NCBI GenBank assembly: GCA_963710665.1 | Contig: CAVQBC010000007.1 | Location: forward strand, 124,001 to 188,000 | DNA from: CAVQBC01 sp963710665 | Lineage (GTDB): Bacteria; Actinomycetota; Thermoleophilia; Solirubrobacterales; Solirubrobacteraceae | Reading direction: 5' to 3' | DNA length: 64,000 nt | Shown here: positions 50,083-58,239 of the stretch, in pieces | Position numbering within the stretch: position 1 is the stretch's first letter | Layout: each line of letters opens with the position of its first letter | Translations under genes and position numbers: made by a program | The notes under the pieces: generated by a model | The model's input: only the letters and a program-made list of their open reading frames with translations | Told to the model about the DNA's origin: nothing | Database searches by the model: none

Positions 50083-51486
50083 CTACGCGGCCGCCGAGCG
50101 GCGGTTCGTCGCCCAGAACGCGGCGTCCTGCTCGCCGAGCGGGGTCGTCGGCGGCGACTCGGCGAAGTACTCGAAGGCGAGCGCGCCCCAGTCGCCGCCG
50201 GCCCGCAGCTCGCCGAGCACGCTGAACACGAGGCCCTCCATGCGGCGCATGAGCAGCGCCTGCGGCGGGAGCGTCTGGCGTCGCAGCTCGTCGAAGTACG
50301 GGGAGCGCGGGGAGGAGCCGCGCTCGACCTGCTCGGCGACGTACTGCGGCGTCAGGCGCCGGTAGCCGGGCGTGAAGTACCACTCGCCCGCGGTGCGCAG
50401 CTGGCCGAGGAGGCGCTCGGGCTCGAACTCGTCGGGCCGGGGCAGGTAGCCGAGCGTGGCGAGGCCGGCGTGCACGGCATCGGCGTCGCCCGCCACGACG
50501 GCCTGGGCCAGCGCCTGCTCGGCGGCGAGGTAGTCGGGCGGGATCACCCGCATCAGGCCGAAGTCGAGGAAGCCGACGCGGCCGTCGTCGAGGAGCAGGT
50601 AGTTGCCGGGGTGCGGGTCGCCCGGGCAGCGGTGGGTGTGCAGCAGGGTGCCGAAGAAGAAGCGGAACAGGATCTCGCCGAAGCGGTCGCGCGCCGCGTC
50701 GTCCAGGGCCTTGACCTCCTCGAAGCGCCGCCCCCGCAGCAGCTCGGTGACGAGCACGCGGCGGCTGGAGAGGCCGGTGTCGACGCGGGGGACGTACACG
50801 AACGGATGCCCGCGCCAGGCGCGCTCGACCGCGCGGTGGTTCTGCGCCTCGATCTCGTAGTCGAGCTCCTCGGCGATGCGCTCGCGCAGCTCGCCGACCA
50901 GCGCGCGCGCGTCGAGGCCGGGCGCGAGCCGCTTGACGAGCGGCAGCACGAGGGTGAGGTTGCGCAGGTCGGTCTCGACGGCCTCGGCGACGCCGGGGTA
51001 CTGAACCTTGACCGCGACGTCGCGGCCGTCGCGCGTGCGGGCGCGGTGGACCTGGCCGATCGACGCCGCCGCGAACGCCTCCTCCTCGAAGTCGGCGAAG
51101 TGCTCGTCCAGCGGGCCGCCGAGCTCCGTCTCGATGAGCTTCTTCATCCGGCGGAAGGGGAGCGGCTTGACGTCGTCGCGCAGCGTGGCGAGCGTCCGCT
51201 TGAACTCCTCGCGCTCGGACTCCGGGATCGCGGTGAAGTCGATCGTGGAGAGCACCTGGCCGATCTTCATCGCCGCGCCGCGCATCTGGCCGAGCTGGGC
51301 GACGAGCTCCTTGGCCAGCGCGGCGGCGCGCTCGCCCGTGGCGGCCTCGGCGGCGTCCTCGGAGCGCAGCACGTTGGCCGCGCGCGTGCCCGCCCAGCGC
51401 AGGCTCTGACCGGCGACGAGACCGCCGAAGCGACCCGTGCGCGACAGGCGGGAGGTGGGGGGCGGAGCGGGCTCTCGGTCGGACAC
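50083..51486 (-). CDS. ABC1/UbiB-family atypical kinase
   Basis: A 467-residue protein-kinase-like fold of the AarF/UbiB/ADCK family, whose members are ATPases tied to isoprenoid-quinone or lipid metabolism. The family hallmarks are MRGAAMKIGQVLS (KxGQ), AAASIGQVHRA (Ala-rich loop), VAVKVQYPG, HRCPGDPHPGNYLLLDDG and GFLDFGLM. No membrane helix is evident. GTG 51486 is 21 bp after msrA, so the two are probably co-transcribed. Confidence 0.93.
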   Translation of the reverse strand: MSDREPAPPPTSRLSRTGRFGGLVAGQSLRWAGTRAANVLRSEDAAEAATGERAAALAKELVAQLGQMRGAAMKIGQVLSTIDFTAIPESEREEFKRTLATLRDDVKPLPFRRMKKLIETELGGPLDEHFADFEEEAFAAASIGQVHRARTRDGRDVAVKVQYPGVAEAVETDLRNLTLVLPLVKRLAPGLDARALVGELRERIAEELDYEIEAQNHRAVERAWRGHPFVYVPRVDTGLSSRRVLVTELLRGRRFEEVKALDDAARDRFGEILFRFFFGTLLHTHRCPGDPHPGNYLLLDDGRVGFLDFGLMRVIPPDYLAAEQALAQAVVAGDADAVHAGLATLGYLPRPDEFEPERLLGQLRTAGEWYFTPGYRRLTPQYVAEQVERGSSPRSPYFDELRRQTLPPQALLMRRMEGLVFSVLGELRAGGDWGALAFEYFAESPPTTPLGEQDAAFWATNRRSAAA

Positions 51487-51507
51487 GGGATCAGGCCAGG
51501 TCCGGCG

Positions 51508-52167
51508 TCATGCCTGCCGCGCCGCGCCGAGCCCGACCGGGCAGCTCACGCCCGTGCCGCCGATCCCGCAGTAGCCCGCCGGGTTCTTCGACAGGTACTG
51601 CTGGTGGTAGGCCTCGGCGTAGTAGAACGGCCCGGCCTCGGCGATCTCGGTCGTGATCTCCCTGTAGCCGGCCCGGGTCAGCTCGTTCTGGTACATCTCG
51701 CGCGAGGCGAGCGCGGCGTCGCGCTGGGCCTCGGACGTCCAGTAGATGGCGGACCGGTACTGCGAGCCGACGTCGTTGCCCTGGCGCATCCCCTGCGTCG
51801 GGTCGTGGCCCTCCCAGAAGAGGCGCAGCATCGCGTCGTAGCTCGTCACGTTCGGGTCGAACACGGCGAGCAGGACCTCGGCGTGCCCGGTGCGGCCGGA
51901 GCACACCTCCTCATAGGTGGGGTTCGGCGTGTAGCCGCCGGCGTAGCCGACCGCCGTCGTCCAGACGCCCTCGGCCTGCCAGAAGATGCGCTCGGCTCCC
52001 CAGAAGCAGCCCATGCCGAAGACGGCGCGCTCGAGGCCCTCGGGGAAGGGCGGCGCGATCGGGTTGCCGAGCACGTCGTGGCGCGCGGGAACCGGGATCG
52101 GCTGGTCGCGGCCGGGGAGCGCGTCGCCCGGCTCGACCATGGAGGACTTGTTTCGGAAGAGACGCAT
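51508..52167 (-). CDS. msrA: Peptide-methionine (S)-S-oxide reductase
   Basis: Repairs oxidised methionine using a catalytic cysteine. 219 residues; GMGCFWGAERIFW carries the nucleophile, GYAGGYTPNPTYEEVCSGRTGHAE and HDPTQGMRQGNDVGSQYRS are diagnostic. C-terminal cysteines in AGYCGIGGTGVSCPVG are the recycling pair. ATG 52167 starts a 45-residue extension before the core, typical of the longer (EgtD-like or yeast-type) MsrA forms. It is divergent from psuG. Confidence 0.95.
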   Translation of the reverse strand: MRLFRNKSSMVEPGDALPGRDQPIPVPARHDVLGNPIAPPFPEGLERAVFGMGCFWGAERIFWQAEGVWTTAVGYAGGYTPNPTYEEVCSGRTGHAEVLLAVFDPNVTSYDAMLRLFWEGHDPTQGMRQGNDVGSQYRSAIYWTSEAQRDAALASREMYQNELTRAGYREITTEIAEAGPFYYAEAYHQQYLSKNPAGYCGIGGTGVSCPVGLGAARQA

Positions 52168-52209
52168 CGGTCCTTCTACTGTACGCCGGGCGGGTAGCGT
52201 GACGGCCAG

Positions 52210-53106
52210 ATGCGCCTGCTGCCCAGCGTCGCCGAGGCCCTCGCGGCCGGCCATCCCGTCGTCGCCCTCGAGAGCACGCTGATCGCCCACGGGCTGCCGC
52301 GGCCGCGCAACCTCGAGGTGGCGCGCGAGCTCGAGGCGACGGTCCGAACCGCCGGCGCCGAGCCCGCGACGATCGCGGTGATCGCGGGGGAGGCGCGCGT
52401 CGGCCTGGAGGATGCGGCGCTTGAGGCGATCGCCATGCGCGACGACGTGGTCAAGTGCGGCGTGCGCGACCTCGCGCCGGTCGTCGCGCGCGGGGGCCAC
52501 GGCGCGACGACGGTCGCCGCCACCGCCCACCTGGCCGCCCGGGCCGGCATCCGCGTGTTCGCCACCGGCGGCCTCGGCGGCGTGCACCGGGGGGCGAGCG
52601 ACACCTTCGACGAGTCCGCCGACCTGTTCACGCTCGCGCGCACGGGGATCACGGTGGTGTGCGCCGGGGTCAAGTCGATCCTGGACGTCGCCGCGACGCT
52701 GGAGCGGCTGGAGTCGCTCAACGTGACGCTGCTCGGCTACGGGACCGACACGTTCCCCGGCTTCTACCTGAGCGACACCGGCCTTCCCGTGCCGTGGCGC
52801 GTCGACAGCCCAGACGAGGTCGCGGCGGTGATGCACGCCCGCAACGAGCTCGGCACCGACGACCGCGCCGTGGTCGTCGCCAACCCGCTGCCGCCGTCCG
52901 AGCAGCTCGATCCCGCGCTGCACGACCGCGTGCTGCGCAGCGGTCTCAGCGCCGCGGGGCGCGCCGGGGTCGCGGGCAAGGACGTGACGCCGTTCGTCCT
53001 CGACCACCTCCACGGCGCGACGGCCGGCGCGAGCCTCGAGGTCAACGTCCGGCTGGTGCGGCGCAACGCCGAGCTCGCCGCGCGGATCGCCGCCGCCGCG
53101 GCATGA
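52210..53106 (+). CDS. psuG: Pseudouridine-5'-phosphate glycosidase
   Basis: Splits pseudouridine 5'-phosphate into uracil and ribose 5-phosphate. The 298-residue protein has VALESTLIAHGLPRPRN, ATIAVIAGEARVGL, the active-site lysine in DVVKCGVRDL, FATGGLGGVHRGA, GVKSILDVAATLE and GKDVTPFVLDHLH. Its stop overlaps the start of a PfkB kinase (ATGA at 53103-53106), the classic psuG-psuK arrangement. Confidence 0.95.
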   Translation: MRLLPSVAEALAAGHPVVALESTLIAHGLPRPRNLEVARELEATVRTAGAEPATIAVIAGEARVGLEDAALEAIAMRDDVVKCGVRDLAPVVARGGHGATTVAATAHLAARAGIRVFATGGLGGVHRGASDTFDESADLFTLARTGITVVCAGVKSILDVAATLERLESLNVTLLGYGTDTFPGFYLSDTGLPVPWRVDSPDEVAAVMHARNELGTDDRAVVVANPLPPSEQLDPALHDRVLRSGLSAAGRAGVAGKDVTPFVLDHLHGATAGASLEVNVRLVRRNAELAARIAAAAA

Positions 53107-53966
53107 CCCGCGTCGTGGTGCTGGGCGACGTCATGACGGACGTCGTCGCGGTGCTGGAGCGGCCGTTCGCGCCGGGCAGCGACGCGCCGGCACGGATCGA
53201 GCGCCACCTCGGCGGCTCGGGCGCCAACGTGGCGGCGTGGCTCGCGGCGGCCGGGACGCCGGTGACGCTGGTCGCGCGCGTGGGTGCCGACGAGGCGGGG
53301 CGCGCCGCGCTGGCCGCGCTGGAGGCGGCGGGGGTGGAGATGCGCGCGGCGGTCGACCCTGACCTGCCCACCGGAACGTGCATCGTGCTCGTCGGGCCCG
53401 GCGGTGAGCGCTCGATGGTGCCCGACGCGGGCGCGAACGCGGCGCTCGCGCCGGACGGGCTGCCCGCGGGAGGCCATCTCCACGTGGCGGGCTACGCGCT
53501 GCTGCGCGAGGCGTCGCGCGCGGCGGCCCGGGCGGCGATCGCCCTCGCCCGCGAGCGCGGGATGACGGTCTCGGTCGACCCGTCCTCCGCTGCGCCGCTG
53601 GCTGCCGCCGGCGGGTTCCTCGAGTGGGTCGCGGGCGCGGACCTGCTGCTGCCCAACGCCGCCGAGGCCGCGGCGCTCACCGGCGAGGCCGACCCCGAGC
53701 GCGCCGCCCGGGCGCTGACCGCCGGCGGGGCCGAGGTCGTGGTCACGCTCGGCGCGGACGGCGCGCTGTGGACCGACGGCCGGTCGGTCGCGCGCGCGGA
53801 CGCCGAACCGGTCGCCGCGGTGGTGGACACCACCGGCGCGGGCGACGCGTTCGCCGCGGGGCTGCTGGCGGCCCGCCTCGCCGGCGCCGGGCCGGCCGAT
53901 GCGCTGCGGGCCGGGTGCCGGCTGGCCGCGCAGGCGGTGGCGAAGGCGGGTGGGTACATTGACTGA
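53103..53966 (+). CDS. PfkB-family sugar/nucleoside kinase (candidate pseudouridine kinase)
   Basis: A 287-residue ribokinase-type kinase. HLGGSGANVAAWLAAAGTPV is the substrate motif. The ATP/anion hole DTTGAGDAFAAGLL has the catalytic base Asp. The overlap with psuG indicates it phosphorylates pseudouridine to feed the glycosidase, though other PfkB substrates cannot be excluded by sequence. The last codons overlap the TetR-type palindrome of the next gene. Confidence 0.9.
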   Translation: MTRVVVLGDVMTDVVAVLERPFAPGSDAPARIERHLGGSGANVAAWLAAAGTPVTLVARVGADEAGRAALAALEAAGVEMRAAVDPDLPTGTCIVLVGPGGERSMVPDAGANAALAPDGLPAGGHLHVAGYALLREASRAAARAAIALARERGMTVSVDPSSAAPLAAAGGFLEWVAGADLLLPNAAEAAALTGEADPERAARALTAGGAEVVVTLGADGALWTDGRSVARADAEPVAAVVDTTGAGDAFAAGLLAARLAGAGPADALRAGCRLAAQAVAKAGGYID

Positions 53967-53975
53967 CCAGTCAAT
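53958..53975. promoter_or_regulatory. TetR/FadR-type operator palindrome before the thiolase gene
   Basis: ATTGACTGACCAGTCAAT has perfect 7-bp arms around GACC. The form TGACTGACCAGTCA is typical of TetR-family repressors of fatty-acid degradation. It overlaps the end of the kinase gene and lies 15 bp before the thiolase ATG. The cognate regulator is not adjacent. Confidence 0.65.
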
Positions 53976-53990
53976 CCGAGGAGCCTGAGC

Positions 53991-55136
53991 ATGCCTGAAG
54001 CCGTCATCGTCGACGCGGTCCGCACGCCGATCGGGCGCGCGGTCAAGGGATCGCTGAAGGACGTGCGCGCCGACGACCTGGCCGCCGTCCCGCTGCGGGC
54101 GCTCGTCGAGCGCAACCCGGGGGTCGACCTCTCCGAGACGGACGACGTGATGATGGGCTGCGGCTTCCAGGCCGGCGAGCAGGGCTACAACGTGGGCCGC
54201 AGCGCCCAGCTGCTGGCGGGGATCGACCACCACGTCCCCGCGACGACCGTCAACCGCTTCTGCGCGTCCTCGCTGCAGACGATCCGCATGGCCTTCCACG
54301 CGATCACGGCCGGCGAGGGCGACCAGTACATCGCCGCGGGGGTCGAGGCGGTGAGCCGCTTCGGCGACTCGCCGGTGCCGTTCCACCCGCTCCTCGACGG
54401 CTCCGAGGGGTCGCTCTACAACGTCTACATCCCGATGGGTGTCACGGCCGAGAACGTGGCCGAGCGCTGCCAGGTGAGCCGCGAGGCGCAGGACGAGTGG
54501 GCGGTGACCTCGCAGAACCGTGCGGTGGCGGCGCGCGACAGCGGCCACTTCGACCGCGAGATCGTCCCGGTCACCACGCCGGACGGCGCCGAGGTCAGCC
54601 GCGACGACGGCCCGCGTCCCGGGACCACGATGGAGAAGCTCGCAGAGCTCAAGCCCGCCTTCCGCCCCGGCGGGACGGTCACCGCCGGCAACGCGTGCCC
54701 GCTCAACGACGGCGCCGCCGCGGTGCTCGTGATGTCCGCCGAGAAGGCCGCGAACCTCGGTCTGAAGCCCCGGGCGCGCATCGTCGCCTCCTCGGTCGCC
54801 GCCATCCGCCCGGAGATCATGGGCCTCGGCCCGATCCCGGCGGTGAAGGCGGTGCTCGAGCGGGCCGGGATGACCATCTCGGACATCGACGTCCTCGAGC
54901 TCAACGAGGCGTTCGCCGCCCAGGTCGTGCCGTGCCGCGAGGAGTGGGGGATCGACCCCGAGAAGCTCAACCCGTTCGGCGGCGCGATCGCCCTCGGCCA
55001 CCCGTTCGGGATGACCGGCGCGCGCATCATGACCACGCTGCTCAACAACCTCGACGCGCTCGACGGCACGATCGGCCTCGAGACCATGTGCGTGGCCGGG
55101 GGCATGGGGCAGGCGATGATCGTCGAGCGGCTCTGA
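53991..55136 (+). CDS. Acetyl-CoA acyltransferase (thiolase)
   Basis: A 381-residue degradative thiolase that cleaves 3-ketoacyl-CoA to acetyl-CoA and a shortened acyl-CoA. The nucleophile is in TVNRFCASSLQTIRMAF; LNEAFAAQ, the histidine in ALGHPFGMTGAR and the second cysteine in ETMCVAGGMGQAM complete the site. ATG 53991 follows GAGGAG. The upstream palindrome suggests control by a fatty-acid-responsive TetR repressor, in line with beta-oxidation. Confidence 0.95.
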   Translation: MPEAVIVDAVRTPIGRAVKGSLKDVRADDLAAVPLRALVERNPGVDLSETDDVMMGCGFQAGEQGYNVGRSAQLLAGIDHHVPATTVNRFCASSLQTIRMAFHAITAGEGDQYIAAGVEAVSRFGDSPVPFHPLLDGSEGSLYNVYIPMGVTAENVAERCQVSREAQDEWAVTSQNRAVAARDSGHFDREIVPVTTPDGAEVSRDDGPRPGTTMEKLAELKPAFRPGGTVTAGNACPLNDGAAAVLVMSAEKAANLGLKPRARIVASSVAAIRPEIMGLGPIPAVKAVLERAGMTISDIDVLELNEAFAAQVVPCREEWGIDPEKLNPFGGAIALGHPFGMTGARIMTTLLNNLDALDGTIGLETMCVAGGMGQAMIVERL

Positions 55137-55141
55137 GGACC

Positions 55142-55609
55142 GTGGCGCCCGTCGTCCGGGTCGCCCGCGACCCCGACCTCGACGCGGTCAGCGGGCTCAT
55201 GGCCGCCTTCCGGGACTGGTGGGGCTACGCGGAGCCGGCCGACGAGGCCCTCCGCGCGTCCGTCGCCCCACTGCTCGGAGACCCCGCCACCACGTTCCTC
55301 CTCGGCGCGCCCAGCCCCGGCGCGCCGCACGCCGGGGTCTGCCAGCTGCGCTTCCGGCCGAGCGTGTGGACCGGGGCCGACGACTGCTGGCTCGAGGACC
55401 TCTACGTCGACGAGACCGCCCGCCGCACCGGCCTCGGCCGCGCGCTGGTCGAGGCCGCCGTCGACCACGCCCGCGCGCGCGGCTGCCGCCGGATGGAGCT
55501 CGACGTCAACGAGCGCAACACCACCGCGATCGCCTTCTACCGCGGCGTGGGATTCACGACCGAGCCCAAGCCGCCGGGACGGACCCTGTTCGTGGCGCGC
55601 CGCCTCTGA
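55142..55609 (+). CDS. GNAT-family N-acetyltransferase
   Basis: A 155-residue acetyltransferase. CWLEDLYVDETARRTGLGRA is the acetyl-CoA-binding motif A (RxxGxG/A), with ELDVNERNTTAIAFYRGVGF as motif B. GTG 55142 lies 5 bp after the thiolase stop, so it is in the same transcript. The acceptor is unknown. Confidence 0.92.
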   Translation: MAPVVRVARDPDLDAVSGLMAAFRDWWGYAEPADEALRASVAPLLGDPATTFLLGAPSPGAPHAGVCQLRFRPSVWTGADDCWLEDLYVDETARRTGLGRALVEAAVDHARARGCRRMELDVNERNTTAIAFYRGVGFTTEPKPPGRTLFVARRL

Positions 55610-55630
55610 GTAGCGAGCTCGCCACGGCCG

Positions 55631-55689
55631 GGAGTTCGGCCGGCCCACGAGCGGTGGCGCAAACACCGGCGCCCGCCCGGCCGAACTCC
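55631..55689. terminator. Long-stem bidirectional terminator
   Basis: A perfect 13-bp stem GGAGTTCGGCCGG/CCGGCCGAACTCC spans a 33-base loop that itself contains a CCAC/GTGG hairpin. It sits between the convergent GNAT and YjbQ genes. Confidence 0.7.
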
Positions 55690-55705
55690 TAAGGAGAGCG
55701 AGCCG

Positions 55706-56185
55706 CTAGGCGAGCTCTCCCGCGAGCTCTCCCAGGACCTTGATGACGAGCCGCTTGTCCCGTCCCCCGTCGAACTCCGCGTAGAAGATCGCCTGCCACG
55801 GCCCGAGGTCGAGCCGCCCGTTCGTGATGGGGACGATCACCTGGTGGTGGACGAGCAGGTTCTTCCAGTGCGCGTCCCCGTTGTCCTCGCCGCCGCGGTG
55901 ATGGCGGAAGTCGCCGGGGTCCGGGCCGAGCGCCTCGGCGACGTCGTTGGCGGGCTCCTTCCAGCTCGGCGGCGCGAGCTTGTCGAGCCACTCGAGCGTG
56001 TCCTCGAGGATGCCGGGCTCGTCGTCGTTGATCCAGACGCCGGCGGTGATGTGCATCGCCGCGACGAGGACCATCCCCTCCTGCACGCCGGACTCCCGGA
56101 CCGCGTCCTCCACGTCCGCGGTCAGGCGGATCCACTCGCGGCGCTGGGTCGTATGGAACGTCTTGTAGACGGTGTGCGTGGTCAT
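55706..56185 (-). CDS. YjbQ/UPF0047 family protein (secondary thiamine-phosphate synthase type)
   Basis: A 159-residue YjbQ-family protein. The family signature is complete: VLVAAMHITAGVWINDDEPG, FRHHRGGEDNGDAHWKNLLV and GRLDLGPWQAIFYAEFDGGR, whose histidines form a metal-like site. Some members show weak thiamine-phosphate synthase activity in vitro; the true role is unknown. ATG 56185 starts directly at the family N-terminus. Confidence 0.9.
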   Translation of the reverse strand: MTTHTVYKTFHTTQRREWIRLTADVEDAVRESGVQEGMVLVAAMHITAGVWINDDEPGILEDTLEWLDKLAPPSWKEPANDVAEALGPDPGDFRHHRGGEDNGDAHWKNLLVHHQVIVPITNGRLDLGPWQAIFYAEFDGGRDKRLVIKVLGELAGELA

Positions 56186-56336
56186 GCCGGGATCATGCCC
56201 GCTACCGTGTACGACGCGATCGGCGCCGCCGGTCGCGAGGCAGCTCGCTTGGGTCCCGCCATACGGGCGGTTCGGGTCAGCCGTCGCCTCCCGAATCGTT
56301 CGCGGCCCTCCGGGGCTGCCGCTAGGAGTCTTTCCG

Positions 56337-57482
56337 ATGTCCACGCAGTCCTTCGCCGAGCTCGGCGTGTCGCCGCGGGTCGCCCGCGCGCTCGCCGACC
56401 GCGGCATCACCGAGCCGTTCGCCATCCAGCGGCTCGTCGTCGCCGACGTCCTCGCCGGCCGCGACGTCCTCGGCCAGTCACCGACGGGGTCGGGCAAGAC
56501 GCTCGCCTTCGCGATCCCGATCGTCGAGGGCATCGAGCCGTCGGACCGGCCGCACGCCGCCCTCGTGCTCGCGCCGACCCGCGAGCTCGCCACCCAGATC
56601 GTCGAGGAGTCGCGCTCCATCGCCGAAGCCCGGGGGCTGCGGATCGCCGCCGTCTACGGCGGCGTGGGGATCCCCGCCCAGGCGCGCGCCGCGCGCCGCG
56701 CCCACGTGATCGTGGCCACGCCAGGCCGCCTCGAGGACCTGCTCGCGCGCGGCGACCTCTCGCTCGAGCGCATCCGGATCCTCGTGCTCGACGAGGCCGA
56801 CCGGATGCTCGACATGGGCTTCAAGCCCGCGGTCGACCGGATCGTCGCCGCGTGCCCCCGCCGGCGTCAGACGCTGTTCTTCTCGGCGACCCTCGACGGC
56901 GAGGTCGGCCGGCTGGCCAAGGCCTACACCACTGACGCCCGCCGCCACGAGCACGTGCCCGCGCCGGCGCGCGCCGCCGACGTCGAGCACCGCTTCGTCG
57001 CCGTGGAGCGCGACGACCGGCTCGCCGTGCTGGTCCGCGAGCTTCGCGGCCCGCGGGAGCGGACGCTCGTGTTCGTGCGCACGAAGCGCGGCGCCGACCG
57101 CCTCGTCAAGCGGCTCGGCGGCGAGGGCGTCCGAGCCGTCGCCATGCACGGCGACAAGTCCCAGAGCCAGCGCGAGAAGGCCCTCGCCCGCTTCGAGGAC
57201 GGCGGCGTCGACACCCTGGTGGCGACGGACGTCGCCGCCCGCGGCATCGACGTGGACGGCATCTCGCACGTCGTGAACTTCGATCCGCCGGCGGACCGCG
57301 ACGGCTACGTGCACCGCGTCGGGCGGACCGGCCGGGCCGGGCGCACCGGCGTCGGCATCACGTTCGTCGGCGCCGAGCAGGCCGCGGACGTGGGCGGCAT
57401 CGCCTCCGCGCTGCGGCTCGAGCGCGAGTTCGGCGAGGCCGGGCTGGACCGCCCGCGCCAGCGGTCGAAGCGCCGGCGCTGA
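56337..57482 (+). CDS. DEAD-box ATP-dependent RNA helicase
   Basis: A 381-residue helicase core with little C-terminal extension. Motifs in order: PFAIQRLVV (Q), SPTGSGKT (I), PTRELA (Ia), TPGR (Ib), DEAD (II), SAT (III), FVRTKRGADRL (IV), ARGID (V) and HRVGRTGRAGR (VI). It unwinds short RNA duplexes, for ribosome assembly or mRNA decay. ATG 56337 is preceded by TAGGAG. The 150-bp leader can form a hairpin (GGTTCGGG/CCCGAATC near 56270-56298), so cold or autoregulatory control is possible. Confidence 0.95.
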   Translation: MSTQSFAELGVSPRVARALADRGITEPFAIQRLVVADVLAGRDVLGQSPTGSGKTLAFAIPIVEGIEPSDRPHAALVLAPTRELATQIVEESRSIAEARGLRIAAVYGGVGIPAQARAARRAHVIVATPGRLEDLLARGDLSLERIRILVLDEADRMLDMGFKPAVDRIVAACPRRRQTLFFSATLDGEVGRLAKAYTTDARRHEHVPAPARAADVEHRFVAVERDDRLAVLVRELRGPRERTLVFVRTKRGADRLVKRLGGEGVRAVAMHGDKSQSQREKALARFEDGGVDTLVATDVAARGIDVDGISHVVNFDPPADRDGYVHRVGRTGRAGRTGVGITFVGAEQAADVGGIASALRLEREFGEAGLDRPRQRSKRRR

Positions 57483-57507
57483 TCGCCGACCGGCATCATC
57501 TGAGGGC

Positions 57508-58236
57508 ATGGACCTCGGGATCACCGGGCGCATCGCGGTGGTGACCGGCTCGAGCCGCGGGATCGGCGCCGCGGTCGCCGCCCTGCTCGAGCACGAGGGC
57601 GCCCGCGTCGTCGGCGTCACGCGCGGCGGCGGGATCGACGTCACCGCGCCCGACGCCGCGGAGCGGATCGCGGACGCCGCCGGCGGCGACGTCGACATCC
57701 TCGTCAACAACGCCGGGACGAGCTACGTCCGGGACCTCGACGAGCTCACCGACGAGGACTTCCAGGCGGCCTTCGAGCTGCACGTCCTGGCCTCGCTGCG
57801 CCTCATGCGGGCGTTCGTCCCCGGGATGGCGGAGCGCGGATGGGGGCGGGTGGTCAACGTCACCTCGTCCTCGGGGAAGCGCCCGACGCTCACCACCGCC
57901 GCCTACTCGGTCAGCAAGGCGGCGCAGTCCTCGCTGTCGCGGGTGTTCGCCGACCACTACGCGGGCAGCGGCGTGCTGATCAACTCCGTCGCCCCGGGAC
58001 CGGTGTCCAGCCCCCTGTGGATGGACGAGGGCGGCATGGCCGACCAGGCCGCCGCCGCCCGGGGAGTGAGCCGCGACGAGGTGCTCTCCACGCAGGCCGC
58101 CAAGCCGCCGCTCGGCCGCTTCGGCGAGCCGGAGGAGATCGCCTCGGTCATCGCCTTCCTGTGCTCCGAGCGCGCCTCCTACGTCACCGGCGCCGCCTGG
58201 TCGGCGGACGGCGGCACCTTCGCGTCGATCGTCTGA
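57508..58236 (+). CDS. SDR-family oxidoreductase
   Basis: A 242-residue short-chain dehydrogenase with TGSSRGIGAAVAALL, NNAGTSYVRDL, VTSSSGKRP and the YSVSK active site. The substrate is unknown; the sequence is nearest to the 3-oxoacyl-ACP-reductase-like group. It starts 25 bp after the helicase gene and ends 3 bp before the convergent ABC exporter gene. Confidence 0.92.
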   Translation: MDLGITGRIAVVTGSSRGIGAAVAALLEHEGARVVGVTRGGGIDVTAPDAAERIADAAGGDVDILVNNAGTSYVRDLDELTDEDFQAAFELHVLASLRLMRAFVPGMAERGWGRVVNVTSSSGKRPTLTTAAYSVSKAAQSSLSRVFADHYAGSGVLINSVAPGPVSSPLWMDEGGMADQAAAARGVSRDEVLSTQAAKPPLGRFGEPEEIASVIAFLCSERASYVTGAAWSADGGTFASIV

Positions 58237-58239
58237 GCG

